Positions 54,967 through 63,352 of a stretch of DNA of 64,000 nucleotides are shown one piece after another; position 1 is the first letter of the stretch; each line of letters starts with the position of its first letter. The translations under genes and the position numbers were made by a program. Below the pieces are notes generated by a model that was given only the letters and a program-made list of their open reading frames with translations, searched no databases and was not told the origin of the DNA. The DNA is taken from contig NZ_CAUM01000146.1 in the NCBI RefSeq assembly GCF_000350085.1, positions 80,810-144,809 of the forward strand, read 5' to 3'. Source of the stretch: Mesorhizobium metallidurans STM 2683 (lineage in GTDB: Bacteria > Pseudomonadota > Alphaproteobacteria > Rhizobiales > Rhizobiaceae).

Positions 54967-55143
54967 ATGAACGACACGACAATTCCACCAAAAAAGGGCG
55001 GAGCAGACCGCAAGAGCCGGCTTGCCGAGCAATTGCGCGCCAATCTGCAGAAGCGCAAGGCGCAGACGCGCTCGCGGCGCACTGGTGACGCCGACAAGCG
55101 GCCGGACGGGCTCGGCGCGTTAAGGGAAACGCAAAAGGATTGA
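54967..55143 (+). CDS. Small basic protein upstream of murA
   Basis: A 58-residue highly charged protein (MNDTTIPPKKGGADRKSRLAEQLRANLQKRKAQTRSRR...). Start ATG 54967 is preceded by a weak GGGACAGGA site. Short Lys/Arg-rich proteins next to murA are seen in rhizobial genomes; a function is not known. A perfect hairpin at 55171 follows the stop. Confidence 0.65.
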   Translation: MNDTTIPPKKGGADRKSRLAEQLRANLQKRKAQTRSRRTGDADKRPDGLGALRETQKD

Positions 55144-55170
55144 CCTATAACCCCTCTCTTGGCCCACGCG

Positions 55171-55268
55171 TCAAGAAATCCTATTTCTTGAACCGGGCTG
55201 GGCATTGGTCTAGACGGACTCTGGGGTCTAGACGGGGCTCCGGGGTCTAGGCGGACCAAGTGGTCTAG
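55171..55268 (+). promoter_or_regulatory. murA leader: hairpin and four GGTCTAG repeats
   Basis: A perfect 9-bp inverted repeat TCAAGAAAT-CCT-ATTTCTTGA (55171-55191) is followed by four direct copies of GGTCTAG, three of them GGTCTAGRCGG, at 55207, 55225, 55244 and 55262. The spacing is 18, 19 and 18 bases. The last copy is 57 bases before murA. Confidence 0.6.
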
Positions 55269-55324
55269 TTAGGCCAGACTCAAACCGATTGAAACCGGCC
55301 CTTGGCCGAGGGGACATCTCTTCC

Positions 55325-56617
55325 ATGGATCGCATCAGAATCGTCGGCGGCAACAAGCTTGCCGGAAGCATCCCGATCTCGGGCGCCAAGAACGCGGCAC
55401 TCCCGCTGATGATCGCCTCGCTGCTCACCGACGACACGCTGACGCTGGAGAACGTGCCGCATCTGGCCGATGTCGAGCAGTTGATCCGCATCCTCGGCAA
55501 CCACGGCGTCGACTATTCGGTCAATGGCCGCCGCGAAAAGCAGCATGAGGGCTATTCGCGCACCATCAATTTCTCCGCCCGCAACATCGTCGACACGACC
55601 GCCCCTTACGAGCTGGTGTCGAAGATGCGCGCGTCCTTCTGGGTGATCGGGCCGCTGCTTGCCCGCATGGGCGAGGCCAAGGTGTCGCTGCCCGGCGGCT
55701 GTGCCATCGGCACGCGCCCGGTCGATCTGTTCCTGGAAGGCCTGCAGGTGCTGGGCGCCGATATCGATGTCGACACCGGCTATGTCATCGCCAGGACCAA
55801 AAACGGCCGCCTGGTCGGCAACCGCTACGCATTCCCGAAGGTTTCGGTCGGCGCCACCCATGTGCTGATGATGGCGGCGTCGCTGGCCAAGGGCGAGACG
55901 GTGCTGGAAAACGCCGCTTGCGAGCCCGAGATCGTCAACCTCGCCGAATGCCTGAACGCCATGGGCGCCAGGATTTCCGGCGCCGGCACGCCAACCATCA
56001 CCATCGACGGCGTCGAAGCGCTGTCCGGCGCCCGCGTGCGCGTCATTCCCGACCGCATCGAGACCGGCACCTATGCGATGGCGGTGGCGATGACCGGCGG
56101 CGACGTCGTGCTGGAAGGCGCGCGCCCCGAGCTGTTGCAGACCGCGCTCGATGTGATTTCGCAGACCGGCGCCGAGATCACGCAGACCAATTCCGGCATC
56201 CGCGTGAGGCGCAACGGCGCCGGCATTTCGCCGGTCGACGTGGCGACCGCGCCCTTCCCGGCCTTCCCGACCGATCTGCAGGCGCAGTTCATGGGCCTGA
56301 TGACCATGGCCAAGGGCAAGTCGCGCATCACCGAGACGATCTTCGAGAACCGCTTCATGCACGTCCAGGAGCTCGCCCGGCTCGGTGCCCATATCACGCT
56401 GTCCGGCCAGACGGCGATCGTCGACGGCGTTTCCAAGCTGAAGGGCGCGCCCGTCATGGCGACCGACCTGCGCGCCTCCGTCTCGCTGGTCATTGCGGGT
56501 CTGGCGGCCGAAGGCGAAACCACGGTCAACCGCGTCTACCATCTCGACCGCGGTTTTGAGCGGCTGGAGGAAAAGCTCTCCGGCTGCGGCGCGGTGATCG
56601 AGCGGATTTCGGGATAG
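55325..56617 (+). CDS. murA: UDP-N-acetylglucosamine 1-carboxyvinyltransferase
   Basis: A 430-residue MurA, catalysing the first committed step of peptidoglycan synthesis. The catalytic Lys is in SGAKNAALP near residue 22, and the PEP-binding Cys in LPGGCAIGTRPVDLFLEGL. ATG 55325 has GAGGGGA upstream and gives the canonical start MDRIRIVGGNKLAGSIPISGAKN. Its leader carries unusual repeats. It begins the conserved murA-hisD-infA-maf block. Confidence 0.97.
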   Translation: MDRIRIVGGNKLAGSIPISGAKNAALPLMIASLLTDDTLTLENVPHLADVEQLIRILGNHGVDYSVNGRREKQHEGYSRTINFSARNIVDTTAPYELVSKMRASFWVIGPLLARMGEAKVSLPGGCAIGTRPVDLFLEGLQVLGADIDVDTGYVIARTKNGRLVGNRYAFPKVSVGATHVLMMAASLAKGETVLENAACEPEIVNLAECLNAMGARISGAGTPTITIDGVEALSGARVRVIPDRIETGTYAMAVAMTGGDVVLEGARPELLQTALDVISQTGAEITQTNSGIRVRRNGAGISPVDVATAPFPAFPTDLQAQFMGLMTMAKGKSRITETIFENRFMHVQELARLGAHITLSGQTAIVDGVSKLKGAPVMATDLRASVSLVIAGLAAEGETTVNRVYHLDRGFERLEEKLSGCGAVIERISG

Positions 56618-56633
56618 GCAATCGGCGAAGCTG

Positions 56634-56662
56634 CCGATCTCCCCCGTAACGGGGGAGATCGG
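56634..56662. repeat. REP-like palindrome after murA
   Basis: Perfect 13-bp stem CCGATCTCCCCCG / CGGGGGAGATCGG with TAA loop, flanked by GGCGAAGC and GCTTTCGCC that extend the symmetry. It looks like a rhizobial REP element; it may also terminate murA transcription, though no T tract follows. Confidence 0.6.
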
Positions 56663-56799
56663 ATGTCACGTCGGCTTTCGCCAAACCACCAACGCCGGGG
56701 CAGCGCGAACCTGAAGCGATCCCCTTGGGCTGTGGTTGCACGGATCGCCAAGACCGCCTAACAGAAAGCCGATTGTAAACCTTCAGGTGTGAAATCCGC

Positions 56800-57231
56800 A
56801 TGGCTCTCAAGCTTGTCGCGCTCGACGATCAGGATCTGAGCATCGTCTCGGCCCATGTCCAGGACGCCGTGCTGAAGGTCGGCGACCTCGAATACCTGCC
56901 GGCGGCCAAGCGCTTCGTGCTGACCATGAACCGCTTCGTCTGGGAGGCGAAATCGGGCGTGTTCCGCCAGCACAATGAACGGCGGCAGGCCGTGCTGCAT
57001 TTCGACCGGGTGCTCGGCGCCAAGACCAGCGGCATCGCCCGCGACAAGCCCGGCGAGGTGCTGTCGCTGCTGGCGATCAGTTTCGTCGGGATCAGCAAGC
57101 CCGCCGGCATTGTCGAGCTGGTCTTTTCTGGCGGTGGCGCGATCATGCTCGATGTCGAATGCATCGAGGCGCGGCTTGCCGACATTGGCGGCGCCTGGGA
57201 AGCCACGTCGCGTCCCGTCCACAGGGCCTGA
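56800..57231 (+). CDS. DUF2948 family protein
   Basis: A 143-residue protein (MALKLVALDDQDLSIVSAHVQDAVLKVGDLEYLPAAKRFVL...). The family is confined to alphaproteobacteria and typically lies just before hisD, as here (9-base gap). No catalytic motif is apparent. Function unknown. Confidence 0.88.
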   Translation: MALKLVALDDQDLSIVSAHVQDAVLKVGDLEYLPAAKRFVLTMNRFVWEAKSGVFRQHNERRQAVLHFDRVLGAKTSGIARDKPGEVLSLLAISFVGISKPAGIVELVFSGGGAIMLDVECIEARLADIGGAWEATSRPVHRA

Positions 57232-57240
57232 GCGCTAGAG

Positions 57241-58533
57241 ATGGCCATCACGCTTCGCCAGTCCGACGCCGATTTCGAGCCACGTTTCGCCACCTTCCTG
57301 TTGACCAAGCGGGAGGTTTCCGCCGATGTCGAGGCCGTGGTGCGCCAGATCATCGCCCGGGTGCGCGCCGAGGGCGACAAGGCGTTGATCGACTATACGC
57401 TGAAGTTCGACCGGGCCGATCTCACCAAGCTCGGCATCGCCGTCGCCAGGGACGATGTCGCCAAGGCCTATGACGAGGCCGACCCGCAAACCGTCGAGGC
57501 CTTGCGTTTCGCGCACAGCCGCATCCGTTCACACCACGAACGGCAGAAGCCGAAGGACGACCGCTATACGGACGCAGCCGGCGTCGAGCTCGGCGCGCGC
57601 TGGACGGCGATCGAGGCGGTCGGGCTCTATGTGCCGGGCGGCACGGCGAGCTACCCAAGCTCGGTGCTGATGAACGCCGTGCCGGCCCAGGTGGCCGGGG
57701 TCGAGCGCATCGTCATCGTGGTGCCGGCCTCCGGCGGCGCCATCAATCCGCTGGTGCTGGTCGCGGCCGATCTCGCAGGCGTCTCGGAGATCTACCGTGT
57801 CGGCGGCGCGCAGGCGATCGCGGCCCTTGCCTATGGCACCGAGACGATCAAGCCCGTCGCCAAGATCGTCGGACCGGGCAATGCCTATGTCGCAGCGGCC
57901 AAGCGCCACGTGTTCGGCACGGTCGGCATCGACATGATCGCCGGACCTTCGGAAGTGCTGGTCGTGGCCGACGGCAGCAACGATCCGGACTGGATCGCCG
58001 CCGACCTGCTCGCCCAGGCCGAGCATGACGTGTCGGCGCAGTCCATCCTGATCACCGACGATCCCGCCTTCGGCGTAGCGGTCGAACAGGCGGTCGAGCG
58101 CCAGTTGCAGAGCCTGTCGCGCGGCGAGACGGCAGCAGCGAGCTGGCGCGACTTCGGCGCGGTGATCCTGGTGCCGTCGATCGAGGCGGCGCTGCCGCTG
58201 GTCGACCGCATCGCGGCCGAACATGTCGAGTTGGCAATCGACGACGCCGAGGGCTTCCTGTCGCGCATGCGCAACGCCGGCGCCGTCTTTCTCGGCCGCC
58301 ACACGCCGGAAGCCATCGGCGACTATGTCGGCGGCTCCAACCACGTGCTGCCGACGGCGCGCTCGGCGCGCTTCTCGTCGGGGCTTTCGGTGCTCGATTT
58401 CGTCAAGCGCACCTCGATCCTGAAGCTCGGGCCAGAGCAGTTGCGGCTGCTGGCGCCCGCGGCCATAGCGCTGGCCAGGGCGGAAGGCCTCGATGCGCAT
58501 GGCCGCTCCGTCGCCATACGGCTGAACATGTAA
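57241..58533 (+). CDS. hisD: Histidinol dehydrogenase
   Basis: A 430-residue enzyme making the last two oxidations in histidine synthesis. YVPGGTASYPSSVLMNAVPAQVAGV, GPGNAYVAAAKRHVFGTVGIDMIAGPSEVLVVAD and LLAQAEHD (zinc/catalytic Glu-His) are conserved, with HGRSVAIRLN at the end. The other his genes are elsewhere. It is followed by the UPF0262 gene after 6 bases. Confidence 0.97.
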   Translation: MAITLRQSDADFEPRFATFLLTKREVSADVEAVVRQIIARVRAEGDKALIDYTLKFDRADLTKLGIAVARDDVAKAYDEADPQTVEALRFAHSRIRSHHERQKPKDDRYTDAAGVELGARWTAIEAVGLYVPGGTASYPSSVLMNAVPAQVAGVERIVIVVPASGGAINPLVLVAADLAGVSEIYRVGGAQAIAALAYGTETIKPVAKIVGPGNAYVAAAKRHVFGTVGIDMIAGPSEVLVVADGSNDPDWIAADLLAQAEHDVSAQSILITDDPAFGVAVEQAVERQLQSLSRGETAAASWRDFGAVILVPSIEAALPLVDRIAAEHVELAIDDAEGFLSRMRNAGAVFLGRHTPEAIGDYVGGSNHVLPTARSARFSSGLSVLDFVKRTSILKLGPEQLRLLAPAAIALARAEGLDAHGRSVAIRLNM

Positions 58534-58539
58534 GCTGAG

Positions 58540-59025
58540 ATGTCGGACTACGATCGAACCAGTGCCAGGCTGATCGATGTCGAACTCGACGAATCGATCG
58601 GCCGCTCGACGCCCGATGTCGAGCACGAGCGGGCGGTGGCGATCTTCGACCTGATCGAGGAGAATAGCTTCCGGCCGATCAATGACGACGGCGCCGGGCC
58701 CTACCGGCTGAAGCTGTCGCTGGCCGAGTCCCGCCTGGTCTTCGCGGTGACGCGCGAGGACGGCGCCGAGGTGGTCACCCACATCCTGTCGCTGACGCCG
58801 CTCAGGCGCATCGTCAAGGACTACTACCTGATCTGCGAAAGCTATTACGACGCCATCCGCTCCTCGACGCCCAGCCATATCGAGGCGATCGACATGGGCC
58901 GGCGCGGCCTGCACAATGAGGGCTCGCAGACGCTGATGGACCGGCTTTCCGGCAAGATCGACATCGACTTCGACACGGCGCGCCGGCTGTTCACGCTGGT
59001 CTGCGTGCTGCACTGGCGGGGTTAG
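58540..59025 (+). CDS. UPF0262 family protein
   Basis: A 161-residue protein (RTSARLIDVELDESIGRSTPDVEHERAVAIFDLIEENSF, LTPLRRIVKDYYLICESYYDAIR). The family is restricted to alphaproteobacteria and lies between hisD and the small phosphatase in many of them. It stops with TAG at 59023 in the same frame as the phosphatase that follows. Function unknown. Confidence 0.9.
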   Translation: MSDYDRTSARLIDVELDESIGRSTPDVEHERAVAIFDLIEENSFRPINDDGAGPYRLKLSLAESRLVFAVTREDGAEVVTHILSLTPLRRIVKDYYLICESYYDAIRSSTPSHIEAIDMGRRGLHNEGSQTLMDRLSGKIDIDFDTARRLFTLVCVLHWRG

Positions 59026-59028
59026 GCC

Positions 59029-59484
59029 CTGGCCGCCGGCGCTGCGCCCCGCTCGATCCTGTTCGTGTGCGGCATGAACGCCGTGCGCTCGCCGATGGCT
59101 GAGTTGCTGGCGCGCCAGGCGCTTCCGGCCACGACCTTCGTTGCCTCGGCCGGTGTGCGCGCCGGTGAGCGCGACCCGTTCGTCGACGCCGTGCTTGCCG
59201 AGGACGGCCTGTCGCTCGGCGAGCGTCATCCCAGAACCCTGGACGATCTCGAGGACGACTATTTCGACCTGATCGTCACGCTGGCGCCGGAAGCGCATCA
59301 TGCCGCGCTCGAACTCACCCGCTCGCTCGCCGTCGATGTCGAATACTGGCCGACGCCGGACCCGACAAATGCCGGTAGCACGCGCGAGCAGGTCATGGCC
59401 GCCTATCGCGACGTGCGCGACCGGCTGAAGGCGCGGATATCCGGCCGTTTTCTCAATACCGAGGCCAAAAAAGCCACGGATTAA
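59029..59484 (+). CDS. Low-molecular-weight phosphatase family protein (start uncertain)
   Basis: About 150 residues. The active-site loop C-x5-R-S is CGMNAVRS and the general-acid Asp is in WPTPDPTNAG. The strand before the loop (RSILFVCGMNAVRSP) requires translation from upstream of GTG 59065, but the frame between the UPF0262 TAG (59023-59025) and that GTG contains no ATG, GTG or TTG. CTG 59029 is therefore taken as a provisional start. If GTG 59065 is used, the first beta strand is lost. The reading frame is that of UPF0262. Related to arsenate reductase/LMW-PTP; substrate unknown. Confidence 0.7.
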   Translation: MAAGAAPRSILFVCGMNAVRSPMAELLARQALPATTFVASAGVRAGERDPFVDAVLAEDGLSLGERHPRTLDDLEDDYFDLIVTLAPEAHHAALELTRSLAVDVEYWPTPDPTNAGSTREQVMAAYRDVRDRLKARISGRFLNTEAKKATD

Positions 59485-59540
59485 GCATGTTCACAAGCGG
59501 GCGATTATCATATAGGTTCCGCCCGAATTCCGGCTAGAGT

Positions 59541-59652
59541 CGGATGATTTCAGGTCTGTTCGACCTGAAATCTGAATCCGCCTCTAAATCAAAGAAGTAG
59601 AGCATGGTGTCGTCCGAAAACCGCTTCACACTTTTCGGCATCATGCTCTAGG
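59541..59652. repeat. Palindromic repeats upstream of infA (copy D)
   Basis: First, a hairpin TTTCAGGTC-TGTTC-GACCTGAAA (59548-59570) with GGAT/AATCC flanks. Then GAGCATGgTGTCGTCCGAAAACCGC ... CACTTTTCGGCATCATGCTC (59602-59650), the same family as copies A and C. Confidence 0.7.
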
Positions 59653-59684
59653 CGCTGGAACTGCCATCCAAGCAAAGGTATCGA

Positions 59685-59903
59685 ATGCCGAAGGAAGAAG
59701 TCCTCGAGTTTCCGGGTATCGTCACGGAATTGTTGCCCAACGCGATGTTCAGGGTGAAGCTTGAAAACGAACACGAAATCATCGCCCATACGGCGGGCCG
59801 CATGCGCAAGAACCGCATCCGCGTGCTGACCGGCGACAAGGTCCTGGTCGAGATGACGCCCTACGATCTGACCAAGGGCCGCATCACCTACCGTTTCAAG
59901 TAA
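59685..59903 (+). CDS. infA: Translation initiation factor IF-1
   Basis: A 72-residue protein, the canonical length, an OB-fold binding the ribosomal A site: VLEFPGIVTELLPNAMFRVKLENEHEIIAHTAGRMRKNRIRVLTGDKVLVEMTPYDLTKGRITYRFK pattern throughout. The gene is flanked on both sides by copies of the same palindromic repeat, in opposite orientation. Confidence 0.97.
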   Translation: MPKEEVLEFPGIVTELLPNAMFRVKLENEHEIIAHTAGRMRKNRIRVLTGDKVLVEMTPYDLTKGRITYRFK

Positions 59904-59911
59904 GATCGTCG

Positions 59912-59962
59912 GAGCATCGGACCGAAAAGTGCGCAGCGGTTTTCGGACAGATCCAATGCTCA
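59912..59962. repeat. Palindromic repeat downstream of infA (copy E, inverted)
   Basis: GGAGCATCGG, then ACCGAAAAGTGCGCAGCGGTTTTCGGA, then AATGCTC. Its reverse complement matches copy D and copy A in the core. Confidence 0.7.
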
Positions 59963-59993
59963 AACGAAGAGATAGAGCCCGGCCGGATTAACG

Positions 59994-60620
59994 ATGAGCA
60001 TTTTGCAGAAGCTGGTGCTTGCTTCGGGTTCGCCGCGCCGCATCGAACTCTTGCAGCAGGCCGGCATCGAGCCGGACCGCGTGCTGCCGGCCGACGTCGA
60101 CGAGACGCCGTTGCGCGCCGAGCATCCGCGGTCGCTGGCCAAGCGCCTGTCGAAGGAAAAGGCCGAGAAGGCGCTGGCGTCGCTGAGCACCGAAGACGAC
60201 TACGCGCCCGGCTTCGTGCTGGCCGCCGACACGGTGGTCGCTGTCGGCCGGCGCATCCTGCCCAAGGCCGAAACGCTCGACGACGCCTCCAACTGCCTCG
60301 GGCTGCTGTCCGGCCGTTCGCACCGGGTCTATTCCGGCATCTGCCTGATCACGCCGGGCGGCAAATTGCGCCAGCGCCTGGTCGAGACCCGGGTGCGCTT
60401 CAAGCGGCTGCCGCGCGACGAGATCAACGCCTATGTCGCCTCGGGCGAATGGCGCGGCAAGGCCGGCGGCTATGCCGTGCAGGGCCTGGCCGGTTCCTTC
60501 GTCGTCAAGCTCGTCGGCTCCTACACCAACGTCGTCGGCCTGCCGCTCTACGAGACGGTGGCGCTGCTCAATGGCGAGGGATTCAAGGTGCACGCCAGTT
60601 GGGCGTCGGCCCGGCCATGA
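59994..60620 (+). CDS. maf: Maf family nucleotide pyrophosphatase
   Basis: A 208-residue Maf protein. LVLASGSPRRIELLQQAG is the phosphate-binding N-terminal signature; VLAADTVVAVGRRIL and LSGRSHRVYSGICLI follow. It hydrolyses non-canonical or methylated nucleoside triphosphates. It follows infA and precedes yacG, as usual in Rhizobiales. The 66-base gap to yacG contains degenerate repeats. Confidence 0.94.
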   Translation: MSILQKLVLASGSPRRIELLQQAGIEPDRVLPADVDETPLRAEHPRSLAKRLSKEKAEKALASLSTEDDYAPGFVLAADTVVAVGRRILPKAETLDDASNCLGLLSGRSHRVYSGICLITPGGKLRQRLVETRVRFKRLPRDEINAYVASGEWRGKAGGYAVQGLAGSFVVKLVGSYTNVVGLPLYETVALLNGEGFKVHASWASARP

Positions 60621-60686
60621 GTTGGGAGGTGGGCATGAGTTTGGGGGCAGCAATAAGTTCGAGACAGCAATGAATTCGAGACGGCC

Positions 60687-60884
60687 ATGAGCCCGGATGA
60701 CAAGGTGACGCCGCTGCGCCCCAAGCGCCCCTGCCCCGAATGCGGCAAGCCATCGGCGCGCGAAACCTATCCGTTCTGCTCGACCCGCTGCAAGGACATC
60801 GACCTCAACCGCTGGCTGAAGGGCGCCTATGTCATTTCGGCCCGCGACGACGAGGACGAGGCGGACAATGACCCTCCCAAATGA
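60687..60884 (+). CDS. yacG: DNA gyrase inhibitor YacG
   Basis: A 65-residue zinc protein. CPECGKPS and CSTRCKDIDLNRWL provide four cysteines for zinc; the acidic C-terminus is typical. YacG binds GyrB and blocks DNA binding in E. coli. ATG 60687 gives MSPDDKVTPLRPKRPCPECG. Confidence 0.94.
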   Translation: MSPDDKVTPLRPKRPCPECGKPSARETYPFCSTRCKDIDLNRWLKGAYVISARDDEDEADNDPPK

Positions 60885-61079
60885 GGCTGTCCGGTAGCGC
60901 TTTGCGTCTGCACCAAGAGTGAACGAATTGACCTTGCGGACTGCGTCTCGTTTCCTGCCTGAAATCAACGCTTAAGCGCTGGACAGGCCGGATTCCCATG
61001 CTATAACCCACGCGCTTTCAAGGGGCGCCCATGGCGCTTTCAAGAAATCCGGTGCGCGAGTTTTCGTTAGCCGGAACAG

Positions 61080-61155
<76 letters not shown>

Positions 61156-61246
61156 TCCCCTCTTCTCCCGACAGTCTCTTTCGCCGAAGCTTCTACGCTT
61201 CTGTCTTGGCAACTAGCTGAAATCCTTGGTGATTTTAGTGCGCAAG

Positions 61247-61341
61247 GCGCGGTTGGTCGGGTTTTGTGGAATTTCGGCGTGGTTGGTCCAACGAGGCCGA
61301 GGGCTGGTATTTTCGCTGGTATTGGAGATCCTGATGGTATC
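61247..61341 (+). promoter_or_regulatory. Direct repeats upstream of the integrase (possible arm-type or promoter sites)
   Basis: GCGNGGTTGGTC occurs at 61247 and 61277. GCTGGTATT occurs at 61303 and 61315 with a related GATGGTATC at 61333. They fill the gap between tRNA-Phe and the integrase. Role inferred only from position. Confidence 0.4.
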
Positions 61342-61367
61342 GATGCAGCCAAATGGAGGTCCCGAAA

Positions 61368-62648
61368 ATGGCGCTGTCCGACGTGAAATGCCGAAATGCC
61401 CGACCCGCTTCCAAGCTCGTGAAATTTTCTGACGGTGGCGGGCTCCAGCTTTGGGTGCAGCCGACCGGATCTCGGCTATGGCGCCTCGCCTATCGTTTTG
61501 GGGGCAAGCAGAAGCTTCTGGCCTTGGGCAGCTATCCCCTCATCTCCCTCGCTGAGGCACGCGAGGCGCGCGATACCGCCAAACGTCTTCTCCTACGTGG
61601 CATCGACCCCGCACAGGAGCGTAAGTCGCAAAAGGCTTCGGCAGAGGACACCTTTCGCTCAATCGCGGAGGATTATGTCGACAAGCTGAAGAAGGAGGGA
61701 CGTGCCGACCGGACCATCACCAAGGTCAAATGGTTGCTCGACTTTGCCTATCCAACATTTGGGGACAAAAGCATAAGGGAGATCGATCCGGCCACAATTC
61801 TTGCCGCTCTCCGCAGCGTGGAGGTTCGCGGTCGATACGAGTCGGCCAGGCGACTGCGCTCCACCATCGGCAGCGTGTTTCGATATGCAATCGCAACCGC
61901 ACGCGCCGATGTAGATCCGACGATCGCCCTGAGGGGCGCACTCGTCGGTCCGACGGTCACGCCGCGTGCCGCAGTTACCGATCCTAAGGCCTTGGGAGGC
62001 TTGCTGAGGGCGATCAATGCGTTTGATGGACAGCCAACAACCCGAGCCGCCCTGAAGCTGATGGCCCTTCTGTTTCCCCGCCCCGGCGAGCTGCGCGCGG
62101 CCGGATGGGACGAGTTCGATTTCGAAAGGTCGGTGTGGAGTATCCCTGAAGGACGCATGAAGATGCGAAGGCCGCACCGTGTACCTCTTTCCAGGCAGGC
62201 GGTCAGCGTCCTGACCTCACTTAGAGAAATCTCTGGTGGTGGATCGCTGTTGTTTCCTAGTGTTCGATCGGGTTCGCGTCCGATTTCCGACAACACGCTT
62301 AACGCCGCCCTTCGCCGTATGGGCTATGGCAAAGAGGAAGCTACCGCGCACGGTTTTCGAGCAACGGCATCAACTCTGCTAAACGAATGCGGAAATTGGC
62401 ATCCGGATGCCATAGAGCGGCAACTGGCCCACATCGAAAACAACGACGTTCGTCGTGCCTACGCCCGGGCTGAGCATTGGGAAGAGCGTGTCCAGATGAT
62501 GCAGTGGTGGGCGGATTATTTGGACGAACTCGAGAGCAAAAGCGCGCTAGTGATCTCGATCGGGCGACGCGGCAAGCCTGCCGTTCATACACCATCGCGA
62601 CCGTCCACTTTGAACCCAACAGCGACGGCACACCAAACACCGAGATGA
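61368..62648 (+). CDS. P4-type tyrosine recombinase integrase
   Basis: A 426-residue integrase. Residues 1-90 are the DUF4102 arm-binding domain (DGGGLQLWVQPTGSRLWRLAYRFGGKQKLLALGSYPLISLAEAREAR). The catalytic domain has RPGELR (Arg I), HGFRATASTLLNE (His-x-x-Arg) and RRAYARAEHW with the Tyr nucleophile. The start at 61368 has GGAGG 8 bases upstream. It recombines DNA at the adjacent tRNA-Phe. The reading frame is intact, unlike the conjugation genes that follow. Confidence 0.95.
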   Translation: MALSDVKCRNARPASKLVKFSDGGGLQLWVQPTGSRLWRLAYRFGGKQKLLALGSYPLISLAEAREARDTAKRLLLRGIDPAQERKSQKASAEDTFRSIAEDYVDKLKKEGRADRTITKVKWLLDFAYPTFGDKSIREIDPATILAALRSVEVRGRYESARRLRSTIGSVFRYAIATARADVDPTIALRGALVGPTVTPRAAVTDPKALGGLLRAINAFDGQPTTRAALKLMALLFPRPGELRAAGWDEFDFERSVWSIPEGRMKMRRPHRVPLSRQAVSVLTSLREISGGGSLLFPSVRSGSRPISDNTLNAALRRMGYGKEEATAHGFRATASTLLNECGNWHPDAIERQLAHIENNDVRRAYARAEHWEERVQMMQWWADYLDELESKSALVISIGRRGKPAVHTPSRPSTLNPTATAHQTPR

Positions 62649-62767
62649 ATCTCCAACCGCACGACCAAATGGGCGTAGGTCATCCCGCCACCGTCGTCGG
62701 GCAGAAAAGGACGTCCCAGTAGAACTCCCGCGATCCCCGAGGCGCGCGAGCGATAGTCCCCATCGTC

Positions 62768-63236
62768 TCACCTACGAACGTATGAGTCTGTCTCGCCTTC
62801 GGAATGATGCGAGTCGACGAGCGCGCTTTCCGCACGCGCTTGGCTGTCCGGCGACGGCATGAACAGCAAGGTCAGATGATAGCTGCTCTCGTAATGCGCG
62901 ACTTTGCCTTCGAAAGCGCCGTGCCGTTCTTCATCGACTAGCCATGAGGCCGCGTCGGGAAAATGCGAGTTCGGATAGCCCAGCGCTTCGATGCGCTCGG
63001 CCTCAAAGAACAATGCCCAGCCAGAGCCAAGCCTTCTCAGCGCATTGTTTGCCCGCGCGCACATGCCTACAAGTTCGGCTTCAGTCGCGCTTTCGAGATC
63101 GGGGCCGCGGAACCGAAAGGTGCGCTGAAAGCTGCCGTCCTTGTTGAGGACGATGCCGGGCCGCGACGAGTGCGGCCCAAGGCAGATGATCGACAAGCCG
63201 GTCGGCTTTGCCGTGATATTCTGAAAGATTCAGCAT
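62768..63236 (-). pseudogene. trbE: trbE (VirB4-like conjugation ATPase), truncated and frameshifted
   Basis: Starting at 63236 on the minus strand: MLNLSEYHGKADRLVDHLPWAALVA, then a +1 shift near 63160-63164, after which PGIVLNKDGSFQRTFRFRGPDLESATEAELVGMCARANNALRRLGSGWALFF... continues to a stop at 62768. This is the N-terminal CagE/TrbE domain. The protein should be about 800 residues, so most of it, including the ATPase, is missing. Confidence 0.8.
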
Positions 63237-63352
63237 GCGAGCCAACCCTTCAGGCGAAGGTGGCGGACAAACACGTTTGCGAAGTCAGGCTCGCGGCGAG
63301 CTGCGAAGACCGCGAGCGTGTGGTCGGCAATCCACTGCTGTAAGCCAAGGCC
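63230..63352 (-). pseudogene. trbD: trbD C-terminal fragment
   Basis: Minus-strand frame ending with TGA at 63230-63232 and overlapping the trbE start: LGLQQWIADHTLAVFAARREPDFANVFVRHLRLKGWLAC. The part FAARREPDF...VRHLRLKGWL resembles the end of TrbD. Only about 40 residues remain, joined to the traG remnant; trbB, trbC and the start of trbD are missing. Confidence 0.55.

Noticed and set aside
59575..59586. GAATCCGCCTCT match to the tRNA-Phe 3' region, considered as a second attachment site
   Set aside because: Only 12 bases match, it lies in a repeat element upstream of infA on the wrong side of the integrase, and the CCA end is absent.
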